From positions 1 to 50,469 of the forward strand of contig JAUXMZ010000061.1 in the NCBI GenBank assembly GCA_030683105.1: a stretch of 50,469 bases of DNA, written 5' to 3'. A program made the translations under genes and the position numbers. Under the pieces are notes generated by a model, which saw only the letters and a list, made by a program, of their open reading frames with translations, was not told where the DNA came from and did no database searches. Of this stretch, positions 1 to 9,471 are shown piece after piece (position 1 is the stretch's first letter; each line of letters opens with the position of its first letter). This stretch comes from Burkholderiales bacterium. Its GTDB lineage: Bacteria; Pseudomonadota; Gammaproteobacteria; Burkholderiales; SG8-41.

Positions 1-1
1 C

Positions 2-1900
2 GCGGGTAAAATTCCAGGTGGCTTTTTCAAGCGCGAAGGCCGTCCTTCAGAAAAAGAAATTCTGACTTCGCGTCTCATCGACCGCCCGATCAGGCCGCTG
101 TTTCCCGATGGTTTTTACAATGAATTGCAGATCGTCGCTACCGTCATGTCGTCGAACAACGAGGTCGATGCCGATATTCTCGCGATGATAGGCGCGTCAG
201 CGGCGCTGGCGATTTCCGGCATTCCTTTCAATGGCCCGATTGGCGCCGCCCGCGTCGGTTATCTCGATGGCCAATACGTGCTGAACCCGACCGCGACCGA
301 ACTCAAGATCTCCCAGCTCAATCTGGTGGTGGCCGGCACGCAACAGGCAGTGCTGATGGTCGAGTCCGAGGCGCAGGAACTGCCTGAAGATGTGATGCTC
401 GGGGCCGTGATGTATGGCCATGAGCAGATGCAGGCGGTAATCAACGCCATCAATGAAATGGTCGAGGAAGTCGGCGCACCGCTGTGGGACTGGGCGCCGC
501 CGGCAAAAGATGAGGCACTGGCTGCGCGCATTGCCGAGCTCGCTGAAAGCGATTTAAACGCGGCGTTCCAGATCAAGCAGAAGCAGGCCCGTACCGAGGC
601 GATCGACAATCTCTGGAAACGCGTGTTCGACGAGGTCGGTGTTGGCGCGGAAGGTGGGCCGAGCGGCAACGCGGTCAAAGAAATCTGCTTTGCGCTGGAA
701 TCCAAAATTGTGCGCGGACAGATCCTGAACGGAGAACCACGCATCGACGGCCGCGATACGCGTACGGTACGTCCGATAACGATACGCACCGGCGTGCTGC
801 CCCGCGTTCATGGCTCCGCGCTGTTTACGAGAGGCGAAACCCAGGCGATCGTGACCGCCACGCTTGGCACTTCACGCGATGAGCAGCGTATTGATGCGCT
901 GCAGGGCGAGTACACGGACCGCTTCATGCTTCACTACAACTTTCCTCCGTATTCCACCGGTGAGACTGGGCGAGTAGGCACGCCCAAGCGCCGTGAAATC
1001 GGCCATGGCCGGCTCGCCAAGCGCGCGCTGATCGCGGGCCTGCCAACCCCCGAGGAATTCGCTTATTCGCTGCGCGTGGTGTCTGAGATCACCGAATCCA
1101 ACGGTTCAAGTTCCATGGCATCGGTGTGCGGCGGCTGCCTGGCGTTGATGGACGCCGGCGTGCCGATGAAAGCGCACATCGCGGGAATCGCAATGGGATT
1201 GATCAAGGAAGGCAACCGGTTCGCGGTGCTGACCGACATTCTGGGTGACGAGGATCATCTCGGCGACATGGACTTCAAGGTAGCCGGCACCGAGCGTGGT
1301 GTGACTGCGTTGCAGATGGACATCAAGATCACTGGCATCACCAAGGAAATCATGCACGCTGCGCTGACACAGGCGCGCGAGGGCCGCATCCATATCCTGG
1401 AGAAGATGAAGCAGGCGGTCGACAGCCCGCGCACCGAACTCTCGGCTTATGCACCGCGCATGATTACGATGAAAATCAAGCCGGAAAAAATCCGCGACGT
1501 GATCGGCAAGGGCGGCGCCGTGATCCGTGCCATCACCGAGGAAACCGGCACCACCATCGATATCGATGATGACGGCACCGTGACCATCGCCTGTGTTTCC
1601 TCCGAAGGCGGCGAGATGGCCCAGAAGCGCATTGCTGAGCTGACCGCGGACGTCGAAGTTGGCCGCATCTACGACGGCACGGTATTGAAGCTCCTCGATT
1701 TCGGAGCGATTGTCAGCGTGCTGCCGGGTCGTGATGGCCTGCTGCACATTTCGCAGATCGCCAACGAGCGCGTCAACAGCGTGGCGGACCACCTCAAAGA
1801 AGGGCAGGCGGTGCGCGTCAAGGTGCTGGAGGCGGACGACAAGGGCCGTTTGCGCCTGTCGATGAAGGCTGTGGCGGCCGAGGCCCAGACCGCGCAATAA
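2..1900 (+). CDS. pnp: Polyribonucleotide nucleotidyltransferase (5' end outside window)
   Basis: PNPase degrades RNA 3' to 5' by phosphorolysis and is part of the RNA degradosome. The reading frame is open from base 2, so about 632 residues are visible and roughly the first 70 are missing compared with the usual ~700. The order seen is the end of the first RNase PH-like domain ([13 protein letters not shown]), a helical linker, the second RNase PH core ([34 protein letters not shown]), a KH domain ([20 protein letters not shown], about nt 1480-1610) and an S1 domain ([18 protein letters not shown] to the end). The gene ends in a strong hairpin terminator. In many proteobacteria rpsO precedes pnp, but that region is not visible here. 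The identification is very secure. Confidence 0.97.
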   Translation, partial: AGKIPGGFFKREGRPSEKEILTSRLIDRPIRPLFPDGFYNELQIVATVMSSNNEVDADILAMIGASAALAISGIPFNGPIGAARVGYLDGQYVLNPTATELKISQLNLVVAGTQQAVLMVESEAQELPEDVMLGAVMYGHEQMQAVINAINEMVEEVGAPLWDWAPPAKDEALAARIAELAESDLNAAFQIKQKQARTEAIDNLWKRVFDEVGVGAEGGPSGNAVKEICFALESKIVRGQILNGEPRIDGRDTRTVRPITIRTGVLPRVHGSALFTRGETQAIVTATLGTSRDEQRIDALQGEYTDRFMLHYNFPPYSTGETGRVGTPKRREIGHGRLAKRALIAGLPTPEEFAYSLRVVSEITESNGSSSMASVCGGCLALMDAGVPMKAHIAGIAMGLIKEGNRFAVLTDILGDEDHLGDMDFKVAGTERGVTALQMDIKITGITKEIMHAALTQAREGRIHILEKMKQAVDSPRTELSAYAPRMITMKIKPEKIRDVIGKGGAVIRAITEETGTTIDIDDDGTVTIACVSSEGGEMAQKRIAELTADVEVGRIYDGTVLKLLDFGAIVSVLPGRDGLLHISQIANERVNSVADHLKEGQAVRVKVLEADDKGRLRLSMKAVAAEAQTAQ

Positions 1901-1927
1901 TCTGTTTATCAGGAAGCAAATGAAAAG

Positions 1928-1953
1928 GGGGCAGCCAAACGGCTGCCCCTTTT
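1928..1953 (+). terminator. Rho-independent terminator of pnp
   Basis: Perfect 9-bp GC-rich stem GGGGCAGCC / GGCTGCCCC with an AAAC loop, followed by TTTTGTTTT. It lies 28 nt after the pnp stop codon and before the convergent dksA gene. Confidence 0.9.
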
Positions 1954-1978
1954 GTTTTCCGCCGCTTTTAACTGAAGG

Positions 1979-2401
1979 TTATTTGGCGACCTGGCGTTCC
2001 CGCATTTCGTCCAGCGTCTTGCAGTCGATGCACAGGGTGGCGGTGGGCCGGGCCTCAAGGCGTTTCAACCCGATTTCCACGCCACAGGACTCGCAGTAAC
2101 CGTAATCCCCGCTGTCGATGTGCAATATTGTCTCGTCGATTTTCTTGATCAGCTTGCGCTCGCGGTCGCGGTTCCTGAGTTCGAGTGACGTGTCCGATTC
2201 CTGACTCGCCCGGTCGTTGGGGTCCGCAAAAATCGTCGCTTCATCCTGCATGGTGTGGACCGTGCGATCAATATCCTCCGACAGGCCGAGCTTCATGTCT
2301 TCCAGAATTTTTCGGAAGTGTGCGAGCTGTCGCGAATTCATGTATTCCTCTTTCCCTTTGGGTTTATATGCAGGGAAAGTCTTGTGCAGTTCAGAGGTCA
2401 T
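1979..2401 (-). CDS. dksA: RNA polymerase-binding transcription factor DksA
   Basis: DksA binds the RNA polymerase secondary channel and, with ppGpp, adjusts rRNA and amino-acid promoters. The 140-residue protein has the coiled-coil region with the acidic tip DPNDRASQESD (family DxxDxA motif) at about residue 60, and a C-terminal zinc finger CESC...CIDC. The N-terminal stretch KGKEEYMNSRQLAHFRKIL aligns with the E. coli protein, so the upstream ATG at 2401 is preferred, although an internal ATG at 2341 has the better ribosome-binding site (GAGGAA). The gene is convergent with pnp. Confidence 0.95.
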   Translation of the reverse strand: MTSELHKTFPAYKPKGKEEYMNSRQLAHFRKILEDMKLGLSEDIDRTVHTMQDEATIFADPNDRASQESDTSLELRNRDRERKLIKKIDETILHIDSGDYGYCESCGVEIGLKRLEARPTATLCIDCKTLDEMRERQVAK

Positions 2402-2585
2402 AAGCCGGACTCTATCCGTAGAAAAACCGCTTTAATATCAGAAAACCAACCCCTTCGCAAGCTAAACCCGGGCACTCTTAACTATCCGGCCCGGGTTTGA
2501 CCTTTGGGGGGGCGGGTAGTATATTACGCGCCTTCGGTTAAAGCAAAACACGGGTGTAAATAAACACCGGTGCTGGCAATTTTTC

Positions 2586-2662
2586 CGGGGTGTAGCGTAG
2601 CCTGGTAGCGCGCCTGGTTTGGGACCAGGATGTCGGGAGTTCAAATCTCTCCACCCCGACCA
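2586..2662 (+). tRNA. tRNA-Pro (UGG)
   Basis: 77-nt cloverleaf. The acceptor stem CGGGGTG pairs with CACCCCG, the anticodon stem is CCTGG/CCAGG with loop TTTGGGA (anticodon TGG), the T-loop is TTCAAAT, and the 3' CCA is encoded. Confidence 0.96.
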
Positions 2663-2697
2663 ACAACCCCGGCGCTGCCCAAGCCGGGAATGCAGGA

Positions 2698-2774
2698 GTG
2701 CCCGTAGCTCAACCGGACAGAGCACCGGCCTTCTAAGCCGGGGGTTGTGGGTTCGAGTCCCGCCGGGCGCACCA
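2698..2774 (+). tRNA. tRNA-Arg (UCU)
   Basis: 77-nt cloverleaf. The acceptor stem GTGCCCG pairs with CGGGCGC (one G-U), the anticodon stem is CCGGC/GCCGG with loop CTTCTAA (anticodon TCT), the T-arm is GTGGG-TTCGAGT-CCCGC, and CCA is encoded. A small hairpin GCCC-ATAC-GGGC follows at 2779-2790. Confidence 0.96.
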
Positions 2775-2791
2775 ACCTGCCCATACGGGCG

Positions 2792-2890
2792 AGTGTTGAG
2801 TTTTGAGTGTTTAGTGTTGAATATTGAATATTGAGTAGTGATTTCCCCGGTGATCGGTCACTTAACACTCAAAACTCAACAATCAACACT
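2792..2890. repeat. Inverted pair of heptamer tandem arrays (AGTGTTG type)
   Basis: The left arm (2792-2840) is seven tandem 7-mers: AGTGTTG, AGTTTTG, AGTGTTT, AGTGTTG, AATATTG, AATATTG, AGTAGTG. After a short spacer, the right arm (about 2860-2890) holds the complementary 7-mers (CTCAAAA, CTCAACA, ATCAACA and similar), so the whole could fold into a long hairpin. It lies between tRNA-Arg and tRNA-His. Confidence 0.8.
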
Positions 2891-2902
2891 GTTTTTGCAA
2901 TG

Positions 2903-2978
2903 GTGGCTGTAGCTCAGCTGGTAGAGTCCCGGATTGTGATTCCGGTTGTCGTGGGTTCGAGTCCCATCAGCCACCCCA
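2903..2978 (+). tRNA. tRNA-His (GUG)
   Basis: Acceptor GTGGCTG pairs with CAGCCAC. A G at 2902 can be the extra G(-1) opposite discriminator C at 2975, which is diagnostic of tRNA-His. The anticodon stem is CCGGA/TCCGG with loop TTGTGAT (anticodon GTG). CCA is encoded at 2976-2978. Confidence 0.96.
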
Positions 2979-3006
2979 TCTTCCTGATGCAATCAAGCGT
3001 TGTCCA

Positions 3007-4257
3007 TCAACCGGTATCCGTTTTCGGTAGGGTACGTTTGCTCCAGGCCAATGCCCCGAGGCCGGCCGCACGGCCGCTCGCAAAACACGCGGTCAGCAGA
3101 TAACCTCCCGTTGGCGCCTCCCAGTCCAGCATCTCCCCCGCACAGAACACGCCTGGCAGGGAACGTATCATCAATCGTTCGTCGAGCGCTTCAAAGGTGA
3201 CGCCGCCCGCGCTGCTGATCGCTTCATCCAGGGGGCGGGGTGCAATGACTTGCAGCGGCAGCGCTTTGATTGCTCCCCCCAGTCGGGCAGGGTCGGCAAA
3301 ATCATCCGCAGGTATGAATTCCCGCAGCAGTCCTGCCTTCACGCCTGCAATACCCAGGCGGCTCCTTAAGTGGTTCGCCATCGACCGGGCGCCTCGCGGT
3401 CGCGCCAGTTCGGTAATGAGTCGCGGCAACGCCATGCCGGGCGCCAGGTCAAGATGGATGACCGCGCTCCCCGCCGTTGTAATCTCGTCACGCACACGCG
3501 CGGACAAGGCGTAGATCAGGCTGCCCTCGACTCCGGTTGCCGTAACAACGAACTCGCCTTGCTGGCGATGTGCGATGCCATTTGAGTCTGTGAGGGTCGC
3601 AACCACCGATTTCACGGGATGGCCGGCGAAACGCGCGCGAAAGTGCTCGCTCCAGCCGGTGTCGAAACCGCAGTTCGAGGGTTGTAGCGCCGCGACGGAA
3701 ACGCCGCGCTGCGCGAGCAAAGGCACCCACGCGCCCGTGGAGCCCAGCCGTGCCCAGCTGCCGCCGCCCAGCGAGAGCACGATCGTTCCGGCGGCTACGG
3801 AGAGTTCACCTTGAGGGGTTGCGAACCGCAATGCACCGCGCTCGTCCCACCCGCACCAGCGATGACGCATGTGAAAGTGCACGCCGTTTTCGCGCAACCG
3901 CCGCAGCCACGCGCGCAACAGCGGCGCCGCTTTCATTTCAGCGGGAAACACGCGTCCAGACGTGCCGGTGAAGGTGTCGATGCCGAGTCCATGGACCCAG
4001 ACGCGAAGGGCTTCGGGGCCGAAGGCCCTGAGCAGAGGTTCGATCTGCGCGCGGCGCGCGCCGTAGCGCGCTAGAAACGCTTCAGCGGGCTCGGAGTGGG
4101 TGAGGTTCAGGCCGCCTCTGCCGGCCATCAGCAGCTTGCGTCCGACAGAGGGCATGGCGTCGTAAAGATCCACCCGTGCGCCGCCTTGCGCCAAGACCTC
4201 CGCAGCCATGAGTCCGGCAGGACCGCCGCCGATGACCGCGACCGGCCGGGTCGCCAT
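3007..4257 (-). CDS. FAD-dependent flavoprotein of the HI0933/BaiN-like family
   Basis: About 416 residues. An N-terminal dinucleotide-binding motif (VAVIGGGPAGLMAAEVLA) is followed by GRGGLNLTHS and, near the C-terminus, by FCAGEMLDWEAPTGGYLL, which together match the HI0933-like/TIGR03862 group of flavoproteins of unknown substrate. The start is set at the ATG at 4257 because the GG-rich FAD motif begins a few residues later; the frame extends to a TTG at 4290 without a better ribosome-binding site. It lies just downstream of another FAD dehydrogenase on the same strand. The specific reaction cannot be read from the sequence. Confidence 0.88.
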   Translation of the reverse strand: MATRPVAVIGGGPAGLMAAEVLAQGGARVDLYDAMPSVGRKLLMAGRGGLNLTHSEPAEAFLARYGARRAQIEPLLRAFGPEALRVWVHGLGIDTFTGTSGRVFPAEMKAAPLLRAWLRRLRENGVHFHMRHRWCGWDERGALRFATPQGELSVAAGTIVLSLGGGSWARLGSTGAWVPLLAQRGVSVAALQPSNCGFDTGWSEHFRARFAGHPVKSVVATLTDSNGIAHRQQGEFVVTATGVEGSLIYALSARVRDEITTAGSAVIHLDLAPGMALPRLITELARPRGARSMANHLRSRLGIAGVKAGLLREFIPADDFADPARLGGAIKALPLQVIAPRPLDEAISSAGGVTFEALDERLMIRSLPGVFCAGEMLDWEAPTGGYLLTACFASGRAAGLGALAWSKRTLPKTDTG

Positions 4258-4316
4258 GCTATCGGTTGAGTGCATCGATAAGCAACGCAATCATGGGCGG
4301 CGTCAAAGGCATGTCT

Positions 4317-5939
4317 CTACTGGGCGCTGCGCTTACCAGTAGTGCCGGCAATGTCCAGAGCCACGGCCTCTGCCACCTTGATACCGTCGACTGCGGCGGA
4401 AAGAATACCTCCCGCATAGCCCGCGCCTTCTCCTGCTGGAAACAGTCCGCGGGTATTCAGGCTTTGGAAATCATCATTGCGTTTGACGCGCACGGGGGAA
4501 GAGGTGCGCGTCTCGACCCCGGTCAGCACGGCGTCATGCATGGCGAAGCCCCTGATCTGCTTGTCGAAGGCGGGCAGGGCCTCGCGCAGCGCCACGGTGA
4601 CGTAATCGGGCAAACAGCTGCTGAGATCGGTCAGACGCACACCGGGCGTATAAGACGGCACCACCGATCCCAGCACGGTAGAGGGGCGCCCGGCAATAAA
4701 GTCGCCCACCAGCTGCGCAGGGGCGGCGTATGTGCCGCCGCCGGCCTTGAACGCGCAGGCCTCCCAGTGGCGCTGGTAGGCGATGCCGGCCAGCGGATGT
4801 TCCGGGTAATCGGCAGGCGTGATACCGACGACGATGCCGCTGTTGGCATTGCGTTCGTTACGGGAATACTGGCTCATGCCGTTGGTGACAACCAGCCCCG
4901 GTTCCGACGTGGCGGCGACCACGGTGCCGCCGGGGCACATGCAGAAACTGTAGACAGAGCGACCGTTACCGCAGTGATGCACCAGTTTGTAATCGGCGGC
5001 GCCCAGCAGGGGATGACCGGCATGCTTACCGAAGCGCGCGCGATCGATCAGCGACTGCGGATGTTCGATGCGCAGCCCGATGGAAAAAGGTTTGGCCTCG
5101 AGATAGACGCCCCGGTCATAAAGCATCTGAAAGGTGTCGCGCGCGCTGTGGCCCACGGCCAGCACGACGTGGCTGGCGGCGATGAATTCCCCGCCGGCGA
5201 GTGTGATGCCGCGCACCTGTCCGTTGTCGATGTCGAGATCCTCGACCCGGCACTCGAAGCGGATTTCGCCGCCGAGTCCCTGTATCGTCGCGCGCATGTT
5301 TTCCACCATCGTCACCAGCCTGAAGGTGCCGATGTGGGGTTTGCTCACATAGAGGATCTCGGGCGGGGCGCCGGCTTTGACGAATTCCGTGAGCACTTTG
5401 CGTCCATGGTGCTGCGGGTCCTTGATCTGGCTGTAAAGCTTGCCGTCGGAAAAAGTGCCGGCGCCGCCTTCGCCGAACTGGACATTGGATTCCGGATTGA
5501 GCTGCCCCTTGCGCCACAAGCCGAAGGTGTCCTTGGTCCGCTCGCGCACGGCTTTCCCGCGTTCGAGAATAATGGGGCGAAACCCCATTTGCGCCAGCAA
5601 CAGGCCGGCAAACAACCCGCAGGGACCGGTACCGATCACCACTGGCCGGGTAGCCTGCACCTTGGGCGCCTGGGCTACGAACTGATAGCGGGTGTCCGGA
5701 GTGAGCATGACATGCCGTTCACCCTCCAGGCGCTTGAGCAGGGCCGCCTCGTTCGCCACCTCGGCATCCAGCGTATAGATGAGCATGATGGCTGACGGTT
5801 TGCGGGCATCATACCCGCGGCGAAAGACGGAATAGCCGGAGAGCTCGCTTGCGTCTATCCCCAGCCGCTTGAGTATGGCGGCCCTGATCGCGCTGTCGGG
5901 ATGATTAAGAGGCAGCCTGACTTCAGTCAGTCGCAGCAT
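4317..5939 (-). CDS. NAD(FAD)-utilizing dehydrogenase, COG2509 family
   Basis: 540 residues. An N-terminal domain of about 90 residues precedes the FAD-binding motif VVIGTGPCGLFAGLLLAQMG at about residue 100. QFGEGGAGTFSDGKLYSQIK and the C-terminal GLFPAGEGAGYAGGILSAA are characteristic of this family of uncharacterised FAD-dependent oxidoreductases. The start at 5939 gives MLRLTEVRLPL, the usual N-terminus. It is 59 nt upstream of the other flavoprotein on the same strand and may be co-transcribed with it. Substrate unknown. Confidence 0.9.
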   Translation of the reverse strand: MLRLTEVRLPLNHPDSAIRAAILKRLGIDASELSGYSVFRRGYDARKPSAIMLIYTLDAEVANEAALLKRLEGERHVMLTPDTRYQFVAQAPKVQATRPVVIGTGPCGLFAGLLLAQMGFRPIILERGKAVRERTKDTFGLWRKGQLNPESNVQFGEGGAGTFSDGKLYSQIKDPQHHGRKVLTEFVKAGAPPEILYVSKPHIGTFRLVTMVENMRATIQGLGGEIRFECRVEDLDIDNGQVRGITLAGGEFIAASHVVLAVGHSARDTFQMLYDRGVYLEAKPFSIGLRIEHPQSLIDRARFGKHAGHPLLGAADYKLVHHCGNGRSVYSFCMCPGGTVVAATSEPGLVVTNGMSQYSRNERNANSGIVVGITPADYPEHPLAGIAYQRHWEACAFKAGGGTYAAPAQLVGDFIAGRPSTVLGSVVPSYTPGVRLTDLSSCLPDYVTVALREALPAFDKQIRGFAMHDAVLTGVETRTSSPVRVKRNDDFQSLNTRGLFPAGEGAGYAGGILSAAVDGIKVAEAVALDIAGTTGKRSAQ

Positions 5940-6015
5940 GGGCTGTATTCCGGAGATAACCTGATATGTCGCCAGGCATAGTGGTGTTCAGTGCGTCGGT
6001 ACTGCGCTGGTTGCG

Positions 6016-6462
6016 CTACCTGGTGATCTTGATCAGGCGTTGTTTTTCGCGTGCCCATTCGCGCTGTTTTTCCGCTTCACGCTTGTCGTGCTGTTTTTTG
6101 CCCTTGGCCAGCCCGATTTCGAGCTTGATGCGGCCGCGCGTGTAATGCAGGTCGAGCGGCACCAGCGTATAACCGGCGCGCTCCACACTGCCGATCAGTT
6201 TTTTTATCTCCTCGGCGTGCAGCAGCAGCTTGCGCGTGCGCGTGGGGTCCGGCTGCACATGAGTCGAGGCGGTGGGCAGCGGGCTGATGTGGCAGCCGAT
6301 CAGGAAAATTTCACTATTGCGTATCATGACATACGCTTCCTTCACCTGGGCGCGGCCGGCGCGCACAGCTTTTACTTCCCAGCCTTCGAGCGCAATCCCG
6401 GCTTCGAATCTCTCCTCGATAAAATAGTCGTGGAAGGCCTTCTTGTTTTCAACGATACTCAT
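6016..6462 (-). CDS. smpB: SsrA-binding protein SmpB
   Basis: SmpB binds tmRNA and delivers it to stalled ribosomes for trans-translation. The 148-residue length is typical. Visible signatures are the N-terminal [17 protein letters not shown], the core [20 protein letters not shown], and the basic C-terminal tail [20 protein letters not shown] that enters the decoding centre. It is divergent from ratA-rnfH with a 76-nt gap, a common arrangement in beta- and gammaproteobacteria. No tmRNA gene is seen in the window. Confidence 0.97.
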   Translation of the reverse strand: MSIVENKKAFHDYFIEERFEAGIALEGWEVKAVRAGRAQVKEAYVMIRNSEIFLIGCHISPLPTASTHVQPDPTRTRKLLLHAEEIKKLIGSVERAGYTLVPLDLHYTRGRIKLEIGLAKGKKQHDKREAEKQREWAREKQRLIKITR

Positions 6463-6538
6463 GGCTGTAACCTTGTGATGGTAGTGCTATTCTACCAGCG
6501 CACCCGCCGGATCCATGCCCTGAAAGATCAACCATAGA

Positions 6539-6976
6539 ATGTCTGAGGTCAAAAAATCAGTGCTGGTCGGCCATTCTGCCCTTGAAATGTTCGCGCTGGT
6601 CGATGCGGTGGAGCAATATTCCGATTTTCTGCCGTGGTGCTCCGGCACGGAAGTCATCCACCGCGATTCAGAAATTACCCGGGCGAAGATACATATCAGC
6701 TATCGCGGCATAAAGCAGCACTTCACCACCGAGAACATTAAGCAATCGCCGCATGTCATGCAGATGAATCTGGTCGAAGGGCCGTTCCGCACACTTGATG
6801 GCAGCTGGCAGTTTACCGATTTTCCCGGGCATGGCTGCAAGATCGAATTCCGGCTGCATTATGTATTTTCGAGCAAACTGCTGGAAAAACTTGTCGGGCC
6901 GGTCTTCGGCCACATTGCCAATACTATCGTCGACAGTTTCGTCCGCCGCGCGGAGAAAACGTATGGACAGGCATGA
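6539..6976 (+). CDS. ratA: RatA family START-domain protein (coenzyme Q-binding / ribosome association toxin family)
   Basis: 145 residues with a single START-like/polyketide cyclase fold. KSVLVGHSALEMFALVDAVEQYSDFLPWCSGTEVI is split between the first helix and strand of this family, and the C-terminal FGHIANTIVDSFVRRAEKTYG is typical. E. coli RatA was reported to block 70S ribosome association, and eukaryotic COQ10 homologues bind ubiquinone, so the role is uncertain. The 3' end overlaps rnfH by 14 nt, suggesting translational coupling. Confidence 0.92.
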   Translation: MSEVKKSVLVGHSALEMFALVDAVEQYSDFLPWCSGTEVIHRDSEITRAKIHISYRGIKQHFTTENIKQSPHVMQMNLVEGPFRTLDGSWQFTDFPGHGCKIEFRLHYVFSSKLLEKLVGPVFGHIANTIVDSFVRRAEKTYGQA

Positions 6977-7256
6977 CCGGGAGATTACGGTAGAGGTCGT
7001 TTATGCGCTTCCCGGCAAGCAACTGCTGGTCGAACTCAGCGTGGCTCCGGGAACCACGGCGCTCGAGGCGATTACGCAATCGGGCCTCCTGGCGCGCTTT
7101 CCCCAGATCGATCCCGGGCATCAGACAATAGGAATCTTTGGAAGAGCAGTCAAAGCCGATGCCGTACTGCAGGCGGGTGACCGCGTGGAAATATATCGGC
7201 CGCTGGTTGCCGAACCCAAGGAAGCGCGGCGGCGACGCGCGGCGAGAAAACGCTGA
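6963..7256 (+). CDS. rnfH: RnfH family ubiquitin-like protein
   Basis: About 97 residues, starting at the ATG at 6963 inside the end of ratA. The sequence EITVEVVYALPGKQ, LEAITQSGLL and DRVEIYRPLVAEPKEARRRR matches the small beta-grasp RnfH family (UPF0125). The function is not established; in E. coli it is paired with ratA, as here. The basic RRRRAARKR tail is usual for the family. Confidence 0.93.
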   Translation: MDRHDREITVEVVYALPGKQLLVELSVAPGTTALEAITQSGLLARFPQIDPGHQTIGIFGRAVKADAVLQAGDRVEIYRPLVAEPKEARRRRAARKR

Positions 7257-7286
7257 CAACCTTGCAACCGTGGCGCAGGCCGCGGA

Positions 7287-7733
7287 TTACTTGCAGTTAG
7301 CGTCTACCGCGCGCTGAGCGTTGGCGGTTTCACTGGCGTAATCCTTGTCTTCCAGGAATACGCGCTCCCCGGTCTTGGGGTCGGTGCGGGAAATGCGGGC
7401 GCCGGACTTCAGGCTGGCAAGGAAGGACCTGGCGTTGTCGCAGTTGAGTTGGCGCTGTTCGTCCTCAGCAGATTTCTTATCCTGTTTGGCTGCCGCATCC
7501 TGCTTTTCCATCTGGCGTTTGCGAAAATCGGCATCGCGCTCAGCGGTGGATTTCTGCGGCACGGAGGAGGCGGAGCCCGGCGCATTGCGGATGCCGGTAT
7601 TTTCCTGCTGCGTGCCGGGCGGGCAGACGCTTGCATACTCGACAAGCTTGCCGGACGGGCTCACGCATTTATACAGCTGGCCGTAAACGGTGCCCGAAAG
7701 CAGCATCAGGATCACGCCGATCGTTTTTATCAC
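7287..7733 (-). CDS. DUF4124 domain-containing secreted protein
   Basis: 148 residues. It has a signal peptide (MIKTIGVILMLLSGTVYG), then the DUF4124 core QLYKCVSPSGKLVEYASVC, then a charged, Gln/Lys-rich region likely to be helical (RDADFRKRQMEKQDAAAK), and a C-terminal Cys. Such proteins are periplasmic and uncharacterised. It is divergent from guaB and convergent with rnfH. Confidence 0.85.
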   Translation of the reverse strand: MIKTIGVILMLLSGTVYGQLYKCVSPSGKLVEYASVCPPGTQQENTGIRNAPGSASSVPQKSTAERDADFRKRQMEKQDAAAKQDKKSAEDEQRQLNCDNARSFLASLKSGARISRTDPKTGERVFLEDKDYASETANAQRAVDANCK

Positions 7734-7835
7734 GGTAACTTAACTCCTTGCGGGCAGGGTTGCACCGACCACCCTCTTGGGCGGAAACCATAGCGATTTT
7801 GTGCCATGGAGTCAATTGATTAACGCCCGGGCATC

Positions 7836-7864
7836 TTGGCCGTTTACAGCGACCCGCGTATAAT
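7836..7864 (+). promoter_or_regulatory. Probable sigma70 promoter of guaB
   Basis: TTGGCC (-35), a 17-bp spacer and a perfect TATAAT (-10) at 7859-7864. It lies 28 nt before the guaB ATG, with a GAGGGG ribosome-binding site between. This argues against longer guaB starts, which would run through the promoter. Confidence 0.75.
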
Positions 7865-7892
7865 CCGCTCTTTGCGAGGGGTAGAAACCGAT

Positions 7893-9359
7893 ATGCGCAT
7901 GGTAAAAAAAGCCCTTACCTTCGACGATGTCCTGCTTGTCCCCGCCCACTCTATCGTCCTGCCGCGTGAAGTCAGCCTGAAAACCAGGCTAACCCGCGCC
8001 ATCACGCTGAATATTCCGGTGGTTTCCTCGGCCATGGATACCGTAACCGAGTCGCGCCTCGCGATCGCCATCGCGCAGGAAGGGGGCATCGGCATCATTC
8101 ACAAGAATATGTCGCCCAAGGCGCAGGCCGCCGAAGTGGCCAAGGTCAAGCGTTTCGAAAGCGGGGTGGTCAAGGACCCGATCACGATCACCCAGGACAT
8201 GACGGTGCGCGACGTGCTCGAGTTGACGCGCCAGCACAAGATCTCCGGCCTGCCGGTGGTCGGCGCCGGCGGCAAGGTGATCGGCATCGTCACCAACCGC
8301 GATCTGCGTTTTGAAACCAAGCTTGACCAACCGATCAAGAACATCATGACCCCGCGCGAGCGTCTGGTGACGGTGCGCGAAGGCTCGAAACGCGAAGAAG
8401 CATTGAAGCTGATGCACCAGCACCGCTTGGAGCGGGTGCTGGTGGTAAACAAGAATTTCGAACTGCGCGGCCTGATCACGGTGAAGGACATCCTCAAGTC
8501 CACTGAACATCCGCTGGCGTGCAAGGACAAACTCGGACAACTGCGCGTGGGCGCCGCCGTGGGTGTGGGCGAGGGCACGGAAGAGCGCGTCGGAGCGCTG
8601 ATCGAGGCCGGCGTCGACGTCATCGTGGTTGACACCGCTCACGGCCACTCGCAGGGCGTTCTCAACCGCATCAAGTGGATCAAAAAGCATTACCCGAAAG
8701 CCCAAATCATCGGTGGCAATATTGCGACTGCGACAGCGGCCAAAGCGCTGGTCGACAGCGGCGCAGACGGGGTCAAGGTCGGCATCGGCCCCGGCTCGAT
8801 CTGCACCACGCGCATTGTTGCCGGTGTCGGCGTGCCGCAGATCACTGCGGTGGACAACGTGGCGAAAGCGCTGGAAAAACTCGACGTGCCGCTGATCGCG
8901 GATGGCGGCATACGCTATTCGGGCGACATCGCCAAGGCGATTGCCGCCGGCGCCCATGCCGTCATGATAGGCGGATTGTTTGCCGGCACCGAGGAATCTC
9001 CGGGCGAGTCCGAGTTGTATCAGGGCCGCTCCTACAAGGCTTATCGCGGCATGGGCTCGCTGGGCGCGATGCAGCAGGGCTCGGCTGACCGGTATTTCCA
9101 GGAACTTGACGAACTCGATACCGAGAAGCTGGTGCCGGAAGGTGTGGAAGGGCGGGTGCCCTATAAAGGCGGCCTGGTGCCGCTGGTTCAGCAACTGATG
9201 GGCGGATTGCGGGCCAGCATGGGCTACCTCGGGTGCAATTCCATCGACGAGGTGCACAACAAGGCCGAGTTCGTCGAAATCACGAGCGCGGGCATACGCG
9301 AGTCCCACGTCCACGACGTGCAGATCACCAAGGAAGCGCCAAATTACCGGGCCGAGTAG
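7893..9359 (+). CDS. guaB: Inosine-5'-monophosphate dehydrogenase
   Basis: Oxidises IMP to XMP with NAD+, the committing step of GMP synthesis. The ATG at 7893 follows GAGGGG by 11 nt and gives 488 residues, the usual length. The order is an N-terminal barrel strand ([14 protein letters not shown]), two CBS domains (about residues 95-205), then the (beta/alpha)8 core with the catalytic loop [17 protein letters not shown] (active Cys), [18 protein letters not shown], and the flap [10 protein letters not shown]. It is followed by guaA across a spacer that is mostly a heptamer inverted repeat. Confidence 0.98.
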   Translation: MRMVKKALTFDDVLLVPAHSIVLPREVSLKTRLTRAITLNIPVVSSAMDTVTESRLAIAIAQEGGIGIIHKNMSPKAQAAEVAKVKRFESGVVKDPITITQDMTVRDVLELTRQHKISGLPVVGAGGKVIGIVTNRDLRFETKLDQPIKNIMTPRERLVTVREGSKREEALKLMHQHRLERVLVVNKNFELRGLITVKDILKSTEHPLACKDKLGQLRVGAAVGVGEGTEERVGALIEAGVDVIVVDTAHGHSQGVLNRIKWIKKHYPKAQIIGGNIATATAAKALVDSGADGVKVGIGPGSICTTRIVAGVGVPQITAVDNVAKALEKLDVPLIADGGIRYSGDIAKAIAAGAHAVMIGGLFAGTEESPGESELYQGRSYKAYRGMGSLGAMQQGSADRYFQELDELDTEKLVPEGVEGRVPYKGGLVPLVQQLMGGLRASMGYLGCNSIDEVHNKAEFVEITSAGIRESHVHDVQITKEAPNYRAE

Positions 9360-9365
9360 GGCCGA

Positions 9366-9471
9366 ATGCAGGATTCAGGATTCAGGATTCGGGACTCCGT
9401 GAAATGCGCAATCACTTAACTCATTGTTTAATATAAATAATCTCGAATCCAGAATCCCGAATCCCGAATGC
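9366..9471. repeat. Inverted pair of heptamer tandem arrays between guaB and guaA (ATTCAGG type)
   Basis: The left arm begins 7 nt after the guaB stop: ATGCAGG, ATTCAGG, ATTCAGG, ATTCGGG, ACTCCGT (9366-9400). The right arm is CTCGAAT, CCAGAAT, CCCGAAT, CCCGAAT, GC (9442-9471), complementary to the left. The AT-rich middle is about 40 nt. The guaA start codon (9468-9470) lies inside the last heptamer. Confidence 0.85.

Noticed and set aside
4266-5795. 509-residue frame on plus opposite the COG2509 dehydrogenase
   Set aside because: Antisense to a well-supported gene; His/Arg-rich composition without a domain, a GC-driven shadow.
7989-9314. 441-residue frame opposite guaB
   Set aside because: Shadow of a certain gene; no recognisable motif.
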